Source of the DNA: Helicobacter felis ATCC 49179
GTDB taxonomy: Bacteria; Campylobacterota; Campylobacteria; Campylobacterales; Helicobacteraceae
Assembly: GCF_000200595.1 (NCBI RefSeq)
Contig: NC_014810.2
Coordinates: forward strand, 1,002,311 to 1,066,310
Direction of reading: 5' to 3'
DNA: 64,000 nt
Every line of letters begins with the position of its first letter. The first letter of the stretch is position 1. The notes under the pieces are model-generated. The model did not search any database. It was not told the DNA's origin and saw nothing but the letters and a program-made list of their open reading frames with translations. Of the stretch, positions 33,401-40,629 are shown piece after piece. A program made the translations under genes and the position numbers.

Positions 33401-35324
33401 TACCCGGCGGAATGAAAGAGTGGATAATGTCCGCATCTCTTATTTGTTTCTGCAGGTAGCTTATTTGTCTAACTGGCAAACCTGTAATGAGAATTTCATC
33501 GTTATTGGCTGTAACAAGTATATATTTTAGGGTTTTGCCTTTTTTATCCTTGAAAGCTTTGATATATTTTTTTCTTGCAGGGTCATTAAAAATTAGTTCA
33601 ATGTTAGGCTTTTTGAGTGTTGGCTCTACAAGATTAAGGTAAGCTAAGCGACTTGCCCCATCTTCCCTGCTTGCCAAATGCTCAATAAAGTTTTTATGAT
33701 TTTTAACGCCCTCTAATGTCTTTAAAAACCCTTCCACATCTAAACTTACAGGTATAGGCGTAGCATGCGCGCTCAAATCAAGGCTTTTAATAAATGCCTC
33801 TTTGTCCTCTGCTTTTTCAATGACAGCAATGGGTTTAATCTCCCCATCACCATCTCTATTGGACTTCCCTCCTCCTTTATTAGGTTCTGCGCTAGAAGGA
33901 CTAGGCTCCTCTTTTAGTGGCATTCCTCCCCCTCCATCATCCGGTGGTAATCCCCCCTCAATCTCTCTAATAAGGGCTTTGGTGGCGTTGTCAAACTCGA
34001 CTCTTTGGCCTAGAGCGCGTAGGTGTTGTTTAAAATCTCCTACGCTAACACTCTTATTCAGCGCGGCTTTGATGTGGTATCTTAGGGCCGCTTGGCTGAC
34101 CTTGCTATTGATGCTCTTAGCAAAAGGAATATGAAACATTGTGCGCACTACAAGCCCAAAGAGTGCCTTTGTAACTTGGTATTGTACAGCTCCTGAAACA
34201 CTGGTGGCAATCGAAGAGCCTACTTGCTCGCCCGTGTTGGCTTTTAAAGCGGCGGCAATCTTAGCATCTTGGTTAAAAAGGCGGTTAAACCCGCTGGCAA
34301 TATCGATAAAGTCCTTAGAAGCTTGGCTAGAAAAAGTCCCCTCTTTAAGCCCCTCTAATCTTTTAAAAAAGGCTTGACTATCAAAAACCCTTAGCCCGTC
34401 ATTTTCAAACAAAGAGCTTTTAAAAAGCCGATCTAGCATGTTGAGCTCTAGCACTTCTCTATTAGCTGGGCTTAAGCCCTTGCTTAGGCGCGTGAGGTTA
34501 TCTAGCCCTGCTTCTCCCTGTCCTTGTGCGTATTTGAGCAAGCCCTCTAAGGCCTTTGCCTCGCTGCGTTTGGCATCTCTTAGCTTTAATCCTCCCCCAT
34601 CCACCATCTTGAGCGTTTCTTTCATGGTGGCGTAGTCTTTGAGAGTGGTGTGATAGAGTTCTTGGTATTTTTTCCCTATTTCTGTAGGGAGCTGGCTAAA
34701 AAGGTCATCAATGCCCTCTTTAATGTCATGACGGAAAATATTTTGCGTGGTGTTGCGGATATAATCCTTTAGCCCCGGATTGCTGGCGTGTTTGGCGTGG
34801 CTATTGAGCGTTTTAAGCGCGTTGTTAAGCTGAGTGAAGCTTACCCCCTCTGGATTGTAGATATTGTTCTCAATGTGCTTTAAAAAGGGACGGGCTTCTA
34901 GCATAAGTCCCTGTTCTTCTAGCTCCTTGTAGATGTTTTTGACTTTGCTAGGCTCAAGTGTGGTCTTAAAGCCCTCTAACACCTCGGGGATAATGCGCTC
35001 TGTAGCCTCTGCATAACTCTGCCTAGTGCCCTTGTCTAAATCCTCAAAGATAGTCTTAATGTCTGCGGGGTTTAAGTGCAGTTGCTCTAATTGGGCTTCT
35101 AGGTTGCGCGTGGTTTTGTTTAAAATGCCTTTGAGCGTGTTGTGCGCGCGCGGGCTAGAGTTAGCCGCCTCGCTCATAAAGGCCAATAGAGTCCCGCTCT
35201 CATCGGCGCGAATCTGCTCAATAAAGGCACTTTGACGCTCAGAATGTTTGGGCAAAGTTAAGATATTATTGACAATATCATACGCCTTAAACATGGGCGA
35301 AGTTTCCCCAAACCTCTCTTTCAT
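30495..35324 (-). CDS. Giant prophage polyvalent protein (ejection-type N-terminus, PBECR x2, RelA/SpoT-like, ParB-like)
   Basis: A 1609-residue frame. Residues 1-450 are helical and resemble phage internal or ejection proteins. A domain at about 488-641 and its copy at about 1458-1604 share KPIAVIEKAEDKEAFIKSLD and end in HADIIHSFIPP; the layout (LEYLHLVEPTLKNPDIELIF, then LLVTKDDDALLITG) matches PBECR-type barnase/EndoU/RelE-like nucleases. About 706-800 is RelA/SpoT-like (INDFLRGALIAPS, GYKGVHIQF, SEIQLHT). About 1010-1130 is ParB/DdrB-like (LSDGQVIAGNHRAKG). Such polyvalent proteins are thought to enter the host with phage DNA. The frame continues upstream, past one TAA, into the next gene. 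Confidence 0.75.
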   Translation of the reverse strand: MKERFGETSPMFKAYDIVNNILTLPKHSERQSAFIEQIRADESGTLLAFMSEAANSSPRAHNTLKGILNKTTRNLEAQLEQLHLNPADIKTIFEDLDKGTRQSYAEATERIIPEVLEGFKTTLEPSKVKNIYKELEEQGLMLEARPFLKHIENNIYNPEGVSFTQLNNALKTLNSHAKHASNPGLKDYIRNTTQNIFRHDIKEGIDDLFSQLPTEIGKKYQELYHTTLKDYATMKETLKMVDGGGLKLRDAKRSEAKALEGLLKYAQGQGEAGLDNLTRLSKGLSPANREVLELNMLDRLFKSSLFENDGLRVFDSQAFFKRLEGLKEGTFSSQASKDFIDIASGFNRLFNQDAKIAAALKANTGEQVGSSIATSVSGAVQYQVTKALFGLVVRTMFHIPFAKSINSKVSQAALRYHIKAALNKSVSVGDFKQHLRALGQRVEFDNATKALIREIEGGLPPDDGGGGMPLKEEPSPSSAEPNKGGGKSNRDGDGEIKPIAVIEKAEDKEAFIKSLDLSAHATPIPVSLDVEGFLKTLEGVKNHKNFIEHLASREDGASRLAYLNLVEPTLKKPNIELIFNDPARKKYIKAFKDKKGKTLKYILVTANNDEILITGLPVRQISYLQKQIRDADIIHSFIPPGRLASEQGALTPSGLPATELTTPELKNQAQTLYNTAKEQEGGFRGLLEGIPGQHSLEAGNLLKSVESIESKIKRKRGDIGGINDFLRGALIAPSREHLDSQLVNITKHLQTQGIPHKIEYKQNTSGYKGVHIQFNYNGVGSEIQLHTAQNWEIKKQLDEIYHVLREQEINPTLTQAEWERLNRESKRLAQDFDVDINLFTSFEVISTESKSAASLNSRNATNEENLTHILRLKSYSKTPPSSDASAYNRPDSVLNQKEEILTGGKGTDSDIQAPLKEDSTPPLKKPSIREQALAFRQEQKRKEQEALEAKEAKYKAERQEQEQAYQASLAQKESQAGTKENQKDLKLGTPIAMQRLQGRSSSVSLDDDHIYPLDFVVVKAKDIKPSFNTGVGTQTRTQTNSKMVEQIAQNFKPEMVLNRGGFDDLPLILSDGQVIAGNHRAKGMQNFTPQSRHTYEQAILEHYGLELKGDELLMRTPKNELDTQEIINLASASNKERAHTYGDKLIAALGKYDSKITPDNLENYLKQSHDVQELAQNVGRALDTQAKEPDIEGANLALLAQSARNTQDYTLSKALNDAQKTLDIEDFSKLKEMLVKNAGSFYTLLRDSRLPNLHLAPYLTQSIPSMAHALKTTRQENFTKLYETLSDLLKTTDEHGINALVKMNPGVYDAMASELLGASLARFVRLENPAQSFYEFLKNAPEGLNALVADTLLKRIEGIPSKPLNEANVYDFISLAINSGEKSPISSKLNDLLPEFEKKAREAKKILKGEDKIVEPNPAFGENFSEFEGKGAQVLLDGRGRADLLDPKKLSKVEQESGEIKPIAVIEKAEDKEAFIKSLDLSAHATPIPESLDVEGFLKTLEGVKNHKNFIEHLASRTDGQRRLEYLHLVEPTLKNPDIELIFKAPAKKEYVKTFRQEGKKDLVYLLVTKDDDALLITGIVDAKKGYVRGRIQHADIIHSFIPPSNQKR
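30778..30954. repeat. 177-bp direct repeat, copy A
   Basis: Matches 33670-33846 over 177 bases with three substitutions and no gap. It encodes the conserved part of the second PBECR-like domain. Shorter identical blocks continue toward each domain's end (for example 30513-30543 and 33408-33438). Confidence 0.9.
33670..33846. repeat. 177-bp direct repeat, copy B
   Basis: Partner of 30778-30954, encoding the first PBECR-like domain. Recombination between the copies would delete about 2.9 kb, in frame, including the RelA/SpoT- and ParB-like domains. Confidence 0.9.
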
Positions 35325-35405
35325 AGTCTGGGTTAAAGCAGAATTAGGAGTGTAAAACTTTGCCCCTGCGCCAAATTGTTCCCCAAACTCTTTAAGCGCG
35401 GCTTG

Positions 35406-36218
35406 TTACTCAGGGGTGCGCACCTGATCTATCAATCTTTGGGCGGCTTTGACATTTCCATTGAGCGCGCGCATGCCCATCCCTACAAAAGGCACATACT
35501 CAGCAATATCGCTAACTTTGTGCGCGATTTTGTGCGCGTTATTGGCTACGCCCTTAATGGTTTTACCTAGCAGGATACCAGCAACATCGCCCACCACATT
35601 GAGCGCGCCCTCTTGGAGCATATGGGCTAGATTTTCTTGAAAATTGTTCTCACGCTCTAGCACAAAGTTAGTCAAGAGCGCATCTAGTCCGCCCCCTCCA
35701 AAAGCCCCTAGCGCGCCCCCTGCTATCATGCCTGCTATCCCGCCCTTTTTGCCGGCTAAAACTCCCCCGGCAATGCTTCCAGCCATAGAAAAGGCGTTTG
35801 CTTTTAAAAGATTGGGGAATTGGTCAAAAAAATTATCATTGACCTTATAAAGCTGGCCCTCTTTGGCTACAAACATCTCCCCCTTTTCATCAAACACCGC
35901 CTTTTCAAACCCAAAACCCTTAGCTAGAGTTTGGGCCTCTTGGCGGTATTTTTCTTTGACTTTGGGGTCGCTGGAGCTAAAGAGTTCTTTAATATTCTTG
36001 TGTGCGGCAATGTTGTTTAAAAAAGTCATTGCCTTAGAAACATCTGCCACTAAACTCCGCCCCTTGATGTCCTCTTGATATTCCCTTAGAGCGTCATTAT
36101 CCTCTTTGCTCAGGGCGTTCCAAATATACTTACCAAGACTGGTGTCTTTGTAGATAAGATGCTTTTGTTCTTCGCTTAAGTCTTTGGCATCCTTAATTTT
36201 TAGAATGTCTTGGCGCAT
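35406..36218 (-). CDS. N-terminal part of the giant prophage protein, cut off by an in-frame stop
   Basis: A 270-residue frame with charged helical sequence, then Gly/Ala-rich membrane-seeking segments at about 145-180 (AGSIAGGVLAGKKGGIAGMI) and 205-225. It ends at TAA 35408-35406. The following 27 codons are open and run directly into the 1609-residue gene in the same frame, so the ancestral protein had about 1907 residues. The glycine-rich hydrophobic segment would fit a membrane-penetrating ejection protein. AAGGAG lies three bases before the ATG. Confidence 0.7.
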   Translation of the reverse strand: MRQDILKIKDAKDLSEEQKHLIYKDTSLGKYIWNALSKEDNDALREYQEDIKGRSLVADVSKAMTFLNNIAAHKNIKELFSSSDPKVKEKYRQEAQTLAKGFGFEKAVFDEKGEMFVAKEGQLYKVNDNFFDQFPNLLKANAFSMAGSIAGGVLAGKKGGIAGMIAGGALGAFGGGGLDALLTNFVLERENNFQENLAHMLQEGALNVVGDVAGILLGKTIKGVANNAHKIAHKVSDIAEYVPFVGMGMRALNGNVKAAQRLIDQVRTPE

Positions 36219-36281
36219 CTTCTCCTTTTAAAGGCGCGTAATTGAAGTTATTCTTTTGTGTTTGTAGAAAATTTAGCGCAA

Positions 36282-36305
36282 AAACCCCCCTTTTCTAGGG
36301 GGTTT
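36282..36305. terminator. Bidirectional intrinsic terminator between prophage and hypE
   Basis: AAACCCCC / GGGGGTTT stem with a seven-base loop. On the minus strand it is followed by TTTTTGCG and would end the hypF-hypE transcript; on the plus strand it is followed by CTTTT. It lies near the right prophage boundary. Confidence 0.8.
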
Positions 36306-36389
36306 CTTTTCGCCTTAGTGGAGATACGGGGCGAAGAGCATCTTTTATCATCAAAACTAAAATATGGCGCTATAGGAGTCTATTAATCC

Positions 36390-37379
36390 CTAACAAATTC
36401 TAGGCAAGAGTTCGCCCTCAGGGAGTTCTAAATAACGCCTAGAACCCCATGCGCTCAGTAGGTGTACACAAGGGTGGTGTGTTTCTACCACGCGCCCAAT
36501 GATGGCTGGGTTTGCTCCCCCCTTTTTAAGGAGCGCGCACACTTCTAAAGCGTCTGTTTCTGCAACACTGAGCACACACACCCCCTCATTGGCTAAAGCG
36601 TAGGGCTCAAGCCCTAAAATCTCACACACCCCAGCTACTCCCTCCAAAATGGGGATTTTAGACTCTTCTAGCTCGATCCCCACACCAGAGGCTAGAGCCC
36701 ATTCATTGAGCACTGCAGCTAGCCCCCCGCGTGTGGCATCTCTAATGGCATAAATTTTATAAGAGCTATTTAACACCCCTTCTAAAACACTAAAGAGCTG
36801 TTTGCAATCGCTTTGTAGCAAAGTGTGTAATTGGATTTCATGGCGCAAAGAAAAGAGTAGTGCCCCATGCGCGCCGATGCAATCGCTCACAACCACGCTT
36901 TGCCCCGCTCTGAGGTTGCGCGCGCTCAAATGCGGGTAGAGCACACGCCCTAGTGCGGTGGTGTTAATAAAAATCTTATCCACACAGCCCTTAGGCACGA
37001 CCTTAGTATCTAGTGAGAGCAATTTAAGTCCACCTAGCTCTAACTGCACACGCACAGAAGCTAAAATCTGCTTTAAAAGCGCGATCTCTAACCCCTCTTC
37101 TAAGATAAAACCCATGCTTAAAAACTCTGGGCGCGCCCCACGCACGCACACATCATTGGCACTTCCACACACGCTCAATTTACCAATATCTCCCCCGGGG
37201 AAGATGAGCGGATCGACCACAAAGCTATCAGTGCTTAACGCGCACAAACCCGCCTCAAACACCCCTGCGTCCTCACCATCTGCACTCAAAAACTCCTGTA
37301 AATAGGGCTTAAACACCTTTTCAATGAGCTCTAAACTCTCCTTGCCTCCATTTCCACAACTCAAAGCGACATGTTGCAT
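36390..37379 (-). CDS. hypE: Hydrogenase maturation protein HypE
   Basis: HypE, 329 residues, dehydrates a carbamoyl group carried on its C-terminal Cys to the cyanide ligand of the [NiFe]-hydrogenase centre. The N-terminus has LSCGNGGKES, STDSFVVDPLIFPGGDIGKL contains the ATP-binding region (in two parts), and the protein ends in PRIC, the required terminal Cys. It overlaps hypF by 19 bases; the two enzymes act together. The order hypE-hypF-agmatine deiminase is the same in H. pylori. Confidence 0.96.
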   Translation of the reverse strand: MQHVALSCGNGGKESLELIEKVFKPYLQEFLSADGEDAGVFEAGLCALSTDSFVVDPLIFPGGDIGKLSVCGSANDVCVRGARPEFLSMGFILEEGLEIALLKQILASVRVQLELGGLKLLSLDTKVVPKGCVDKIFINTTALGRVLYPHLSARNLRAGQSVVVSDCIGAHGALLFSLRHEIQLHTLLQSDCKQLFSVLEGVLNSSYKIYAIRDATRGGLAAVLNEWALASGVGIELEESKIPILEGVAGVCEILGLEPYALANEGVCVLSVAETDALEVCALLKKGGANPAIIGRVVETHHPCVHLLSAWGSRRYLELPEGELLPRIC

Positions 37380-39586
37380 GCGCGCCTCCTCTCTTGATTT
37401 TTCAGATACTCCACCTGCCCATAAGCGATCGCTCCATCTCCAAAGGGCAATTTTTTAGGGAAAAAGACCCCCTTCCCCAAAAGCTTATGAATTTCCTCAC
37501 ACAAAAGCGCGTTGGCAAACACCCCGCCCCCCACAAGTAAAGGCGCGCGGTGGCGCGTGTGCAATTCTAAAGCCAAGTGGGCTAAGGCGTTATGGAATTT
37601 GCGCGCGCTTAGAGCTTCTTGTCCTTTTAAAATATCTGTTTGCAATTCTGTAAGCAGAGCGTGATAGCTGATATGATTGTGCTTTAATTCGAGTGGATAG
37701 CGCGCATTACTCTCTAGCGAGCGTGCCAAACTCTCTAATTGCGCCGCGCTTTGGGCTTCATAAGTGTTAAGCCCCCCCACCCCACAAAAACACGCCACCG
37801 CATCAAAAAGCCGTCCTAGCGAGGTGGTTAATCGGGTTTGTAGATGCGCATCTAACATTTGATTAATGATCTCTAGGTGTAGCATAGGGACACGCTCTAA
37901 AAGGGCTTGCAAATTGTGCGCACGCGCTAGGGCATAGGCGCAATAAGAGCTATCCTTAAGGGCTTTGGGGGTGGTTAAAATCTCAAAGGGTTCTAAGCTA
38001 TAGATTCTGCGCACATCCCAAAAGCCCTTGTATTCTGCCTCAAAGACTTCACAGCCCCATAAGCACCCTTGTAAGCCCAACCCAAAGCCATCAGCAATCC
38101 AGCCTAGCACTTTTTGCCCCTCTTGAAGGGGGGTTTCTTGGGCGTATTCGCCCAACAAGGCGTAAAAATGCGCCTCATGGTGTTGCACTTGGTCAAGTTG
38201 CGCGCCCCACTCTAAGGCTTTTTCTTCTCCTAGTTGGCTAGAGATATAGCCCGGATGCAGGTCAATAGCGCAAGCTTGGGGCGTGCCTCTTAGATGGTAG
38301 TAGAAGTTTAGGGCATGTTGGTAATGTTGTGTGTGTTCTACACTCTCCAGCGCGCCCATCTCAGGGCTTATAAGGCTAAAATCTTGGGCAAAACATACAG
38401 AAGCCTTGCTTTGTGCCCCAAAACCACAGAGTAAAGCCGTGTCTGCGTTAAGCAGACTCAAAGGAGCTAACCCCCGCCCCAAGCGCACCACCCCCACAGC
38501 CCCCCCACTCGCGCGCACCACGCTATCTTCTATAGGGTGGACAATCGCGCGGGCGTGATCTAAAATGCCCTCTACACCTAACGCGCGCACCTGCTCTAAA
38601 GTATGGAAAATGGGCGCGCTTTTGTGGTTGGCACTGGTAAAAATGAGGGGGATATTGAGCGCGCGCGCGATCAAATGATGTAAGGGCGTGTAGGGCAAAC
38701 ATAACCCCAAAGTGTCTAAATTGGGGGCAATGAGGGGGTTTAGGGAGACTTTAGCGCGCGCAATTAAAATAGGCGCACTGCTGGCTTGTAGGATTTGTTC
38801 CTCTAGAGAGTTTAGGTAAGCTAAATCACGCGCCATGTCTAAATCGCGCACCATCACGCTTAAAGGCTTAAAGGGGCGTGTTTTGATTTCTCTTATACGC
38901 TGAGTTACTTCTATGTTACGCGCATCGCCCATTAAAGCAAACCCTCCGATTCCCTTGATCGCTACCACACCCCCCTCTTGTAGGGTCTGTAAGCAGGCTT
39001 GTAGGGGGGTGGTGGTGTTGATCCCTGCGGGGGTGTGGAAACTCAGTCTTATAGCACACTTTGGACAGGAGAGCCCTTGGGCAAAAAAACGCCGACTCTG
39101 TGGGTCGTGGTAATCGCGCACGCATTCTGGACACATCTCAAAGGTGCGCATGGAAGTATGCGCGCGATCAAAGGGGAGATTTTCTAGCATGCTAAAGCGC
39201 GGACCACAATGTGCGCAAGTTGTGAAGGCATAGCCATAGAAACGGCTAGTTGGATCATAAGTATCCTGCAAACACGGCGCACAAGTGGCCTTGTCTAGGG
39301 GTAGGGGGTCTGTGCTGTGGGGCGCGCTTAGGCTAGGTTGGATGGAAAAGGGGGGTGTATCTATGTCTATGTCTTGGGTGGTGAGTTCTAAAATTTGGGC
39401 TTGTGGGGGGAGCTTGGCGTGCAATTGGGCTAAAAAGGGAGATTCTAGAGACTTATCTAACACGATCTCCACCGCTCCGCCCACATTGCGCACAAACCCG
39501 CACGCGCCCAGTTGCGTAGCGATTTGATAAACAAGGGGTCTAAAGCCCACCCCCTGCACTTGCCCACGCACCCAAATTTGGCGCAT
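37361..39586 (-). CDS. hypF: Carbamoyltransferase HypF
   Basis: HypF, 741 residues, makes and transfers the carbamoyl group to HypE using carbamoyl phosphate and ATP. The acylphosphatase domain (about 1-90) has VRGQVQGVGFRPLVYQ. Paired zinc motifs follow (CAPC, CAHC, CPEC, CPKC at about 100-180). A YrdC-like domain (about 190-370) precedes a Kae1-like C-terminal domain containing VQHHEAHFYA and GGVFANALLCE. The start at 39586 overlaps the agmatine deiminase stop (TAATG); an extra 20 codons upstream lack support. Confidence 0.96.
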   Translation of the reverse strand: MRQIWVRGQVQGVGFRPLVYQIATQLGACGFVRNVGGAVEIVLDKSLESPFLAQLHAKLPPQAQILELTTQDIDIDTPPFSIQPSLSAPHSTDPLPLDKATCAPCLQDTYDPTSRFYGYAFTTCAHCGPRFSMLENLPFDRAHTSMRTFEMCPECVRDYHDPQSRRFFAQGLSCPKCAIRLSFHTPAGINTTTPLQACLQTLQEGGVVAIKGIGGFALMGDARNIEVTQRIREIKTRPFKPLSVMVRDLDMARDLAYLNSLEEQILQASSAPILIARAKVSLNPLIAPNLDTLGLCLPYTPLHHLIARALNIPLIFTSANHKSAPIFHTLEQVRALGVEGILDHARAIVHPIEDSVVRASGGAVGVVRLGRGLAPLSLLNADTALLCGFGAQSKASVCFAQDFSLISPEMGALESVEHTQHYQHALNFYYHLRGTPQACAIDLHPGYISSQLGEEKALEWGAQLDQVQHHEAHFYALLGEYAQETPLQEGQKVLGWIADGFGLGLQGCLWGCEVFEAEYKGFWDVRRIYSLEPFEILTTPKALKDSSYCAYALARAHNLQALLERVPMLHLEIINQMLDAHLQTRLTTSLGRLFDAVACFCGVGGLNTYEAQSAAQLESLARSLESNARYPLELKHNHISYHALLTELQTDILKGQEALSARKFHNALAHLALELHTRHRAPLLVGGGVFANALLCEEIHKLLGKGVFFPKKLPFGDGAIAYGQVEYLKNQERRRACNMSL

Positions 39587-40581
39587 TAGTAAAGTTGCAT
39601 GGTCGCGCAGTGCAAACTCCCATGTTCGCGGATCAAAAAAGAACAATCCACGCCCACGACCTCTATTTGAGTGTGTTTTTCTAGGGTTTTTAAAATATGG
39701 GCATCTAGGGGGTCGTCATAGGTGGGCACAAAGAGCACGCGTTGCCCTCCACTATTGGCAAATAAAAAGTTCGCGTAAGTGGCGGGCAGGCGTTGATCTT
39801 GGTAGTATTTGGGGCTGGGCAGAGGTAGGGGAATAAGTTTATAGCGTTTGTTCTCCAAAGTTCTAAAACTCTGCAGGGTTTGCTCCATTGCTTTTAGGGG
39901 TTGGTATTGGGGATCAGTAGGGTCGTTGCAACTCACATAGGCAATGGTCTCTGGGTCTAAAAAGCGCGCGAGAGTGTCGATGTGCCCATCTGTGTCATCT
40001 CCGGCTAGAGGCGGGGTGTCGATCCATAAAATGCGTGAAAGACTGAGTTCTTGTTTGATCCTAGCGATGGATTTTTCCGGATCTGGGTTGCGATTAGAAT
40101 TGAGCAAGCTATAGCGGTTGGCTAAAAGTGTGCCTGCCCCATCGCATTCTAAACTCCCTCCCTCCAAAACCACATCTACAAAGCGCAGAGGGTGGCGCAA
40201 AAACCCCTTTTGGGCGAGTTTCATGCTAATGGTGTTGTCTAGTTTGCTTTGGTATTTGTTCCCCCATGCGTTGAACACAAAGCTTAAATAAAAATGCACC
40301 CCAGCGGTTTCCACGCACAAAGGTCCAAAATCGCGCGCCCAAGTGTCGTTAGTGTCTAAGAGCACCACCTCAACATTGCTCAGACGGCTCAAACGATCGA
40401 TTCCTGCGCTGTCGCTAGTGTGTACACAGACTAACACGCGCTGATAGCCCGCTAGAGTGTTGATAATGTTTAAAAAGCATTCTTGCGCCTCTGACAAATA
40501 CGCGCCCCAATCGCTAGAGGCGTGCGGAAATGCCATTAAAATCGCACTCTGCTCTTCCCATTCTGCCTTAAATCGTGCCAT
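39586..40581 (-). CDS. aguA: Agmatine deiminase (peptidyl-arginine deiminase family)
   Basis: A 331-residue protein of the PAD-like agmatine deiminase family, producing N-carbamoylputrescine and ammonia from agmatine. Segments EWEEQSAILMAFPH, DTNDTWARDFGPL, GGSLECDGAGTLL, GDDTDGHIDTLARF and the C-terminal GSLHCATMQL with the nucleophile Cys are all present. It is the first gene of the leftward aguA-hypF-hypE unit, driven by the divergent promoter at 40595. Confidence 0.93.
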   Translation of the reverse strand: MARFKAEWEEQSAILMAFPHASSDWGAYLSEAQECFLNIINTLAGYQRVLVCVHTSDSAGIDRLSRLSNVEVVLLDTNDTWARDFGPLCVETAGVHFYLSFVFNAWGNKYQSKLDNTISMKLAQKGFLRHPLRFVDVVLEGGSLECDGAGTLLANRYSLLNSNRNPDPEKSIARIKQELSLSRILWIDTPPLAGDDTDGHIDTLARFLDPETIAYVSCNDPTDPQYQPLKAMEQTLQSFRTLENKRYKLIPLPLPSPKYYQDQRLPATYANFLFANSGGQRVLFVPTYDDPLDAHILKTLEKHTQIEVVGVDCSFLIREHGSLHCATMQLY

Positions 40582-40594
40582 TTTTGCCCTTGTA

Positions 40595-40615
40595 GTATAA
40601 TGGTGCGCATTATAC
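40595..40615. promoter_or_regulatory. Palindromic divergent promoter of aguA and tsaD
   Basis: GTATAATG / CATTATAC arms separated by five bases. The plus arm contains TATAAT at 40596-40601 for tsaD and the minus arm TATAAT at 40614-40609 for aguA. Each predicted start site falls inside the opposite -10 box, and each leader would be about 21 bases. Confidence 0.7.
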
Positions 40616-40629
40616 CCTAAAGAGAAAAG

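Noticed and set aside
36219-36389. Right attachment site of the prophage
   Set aside because: I compared this gap with 17640-18177 by eye and found no convincing shared direct repeat; only the terminator is clear.
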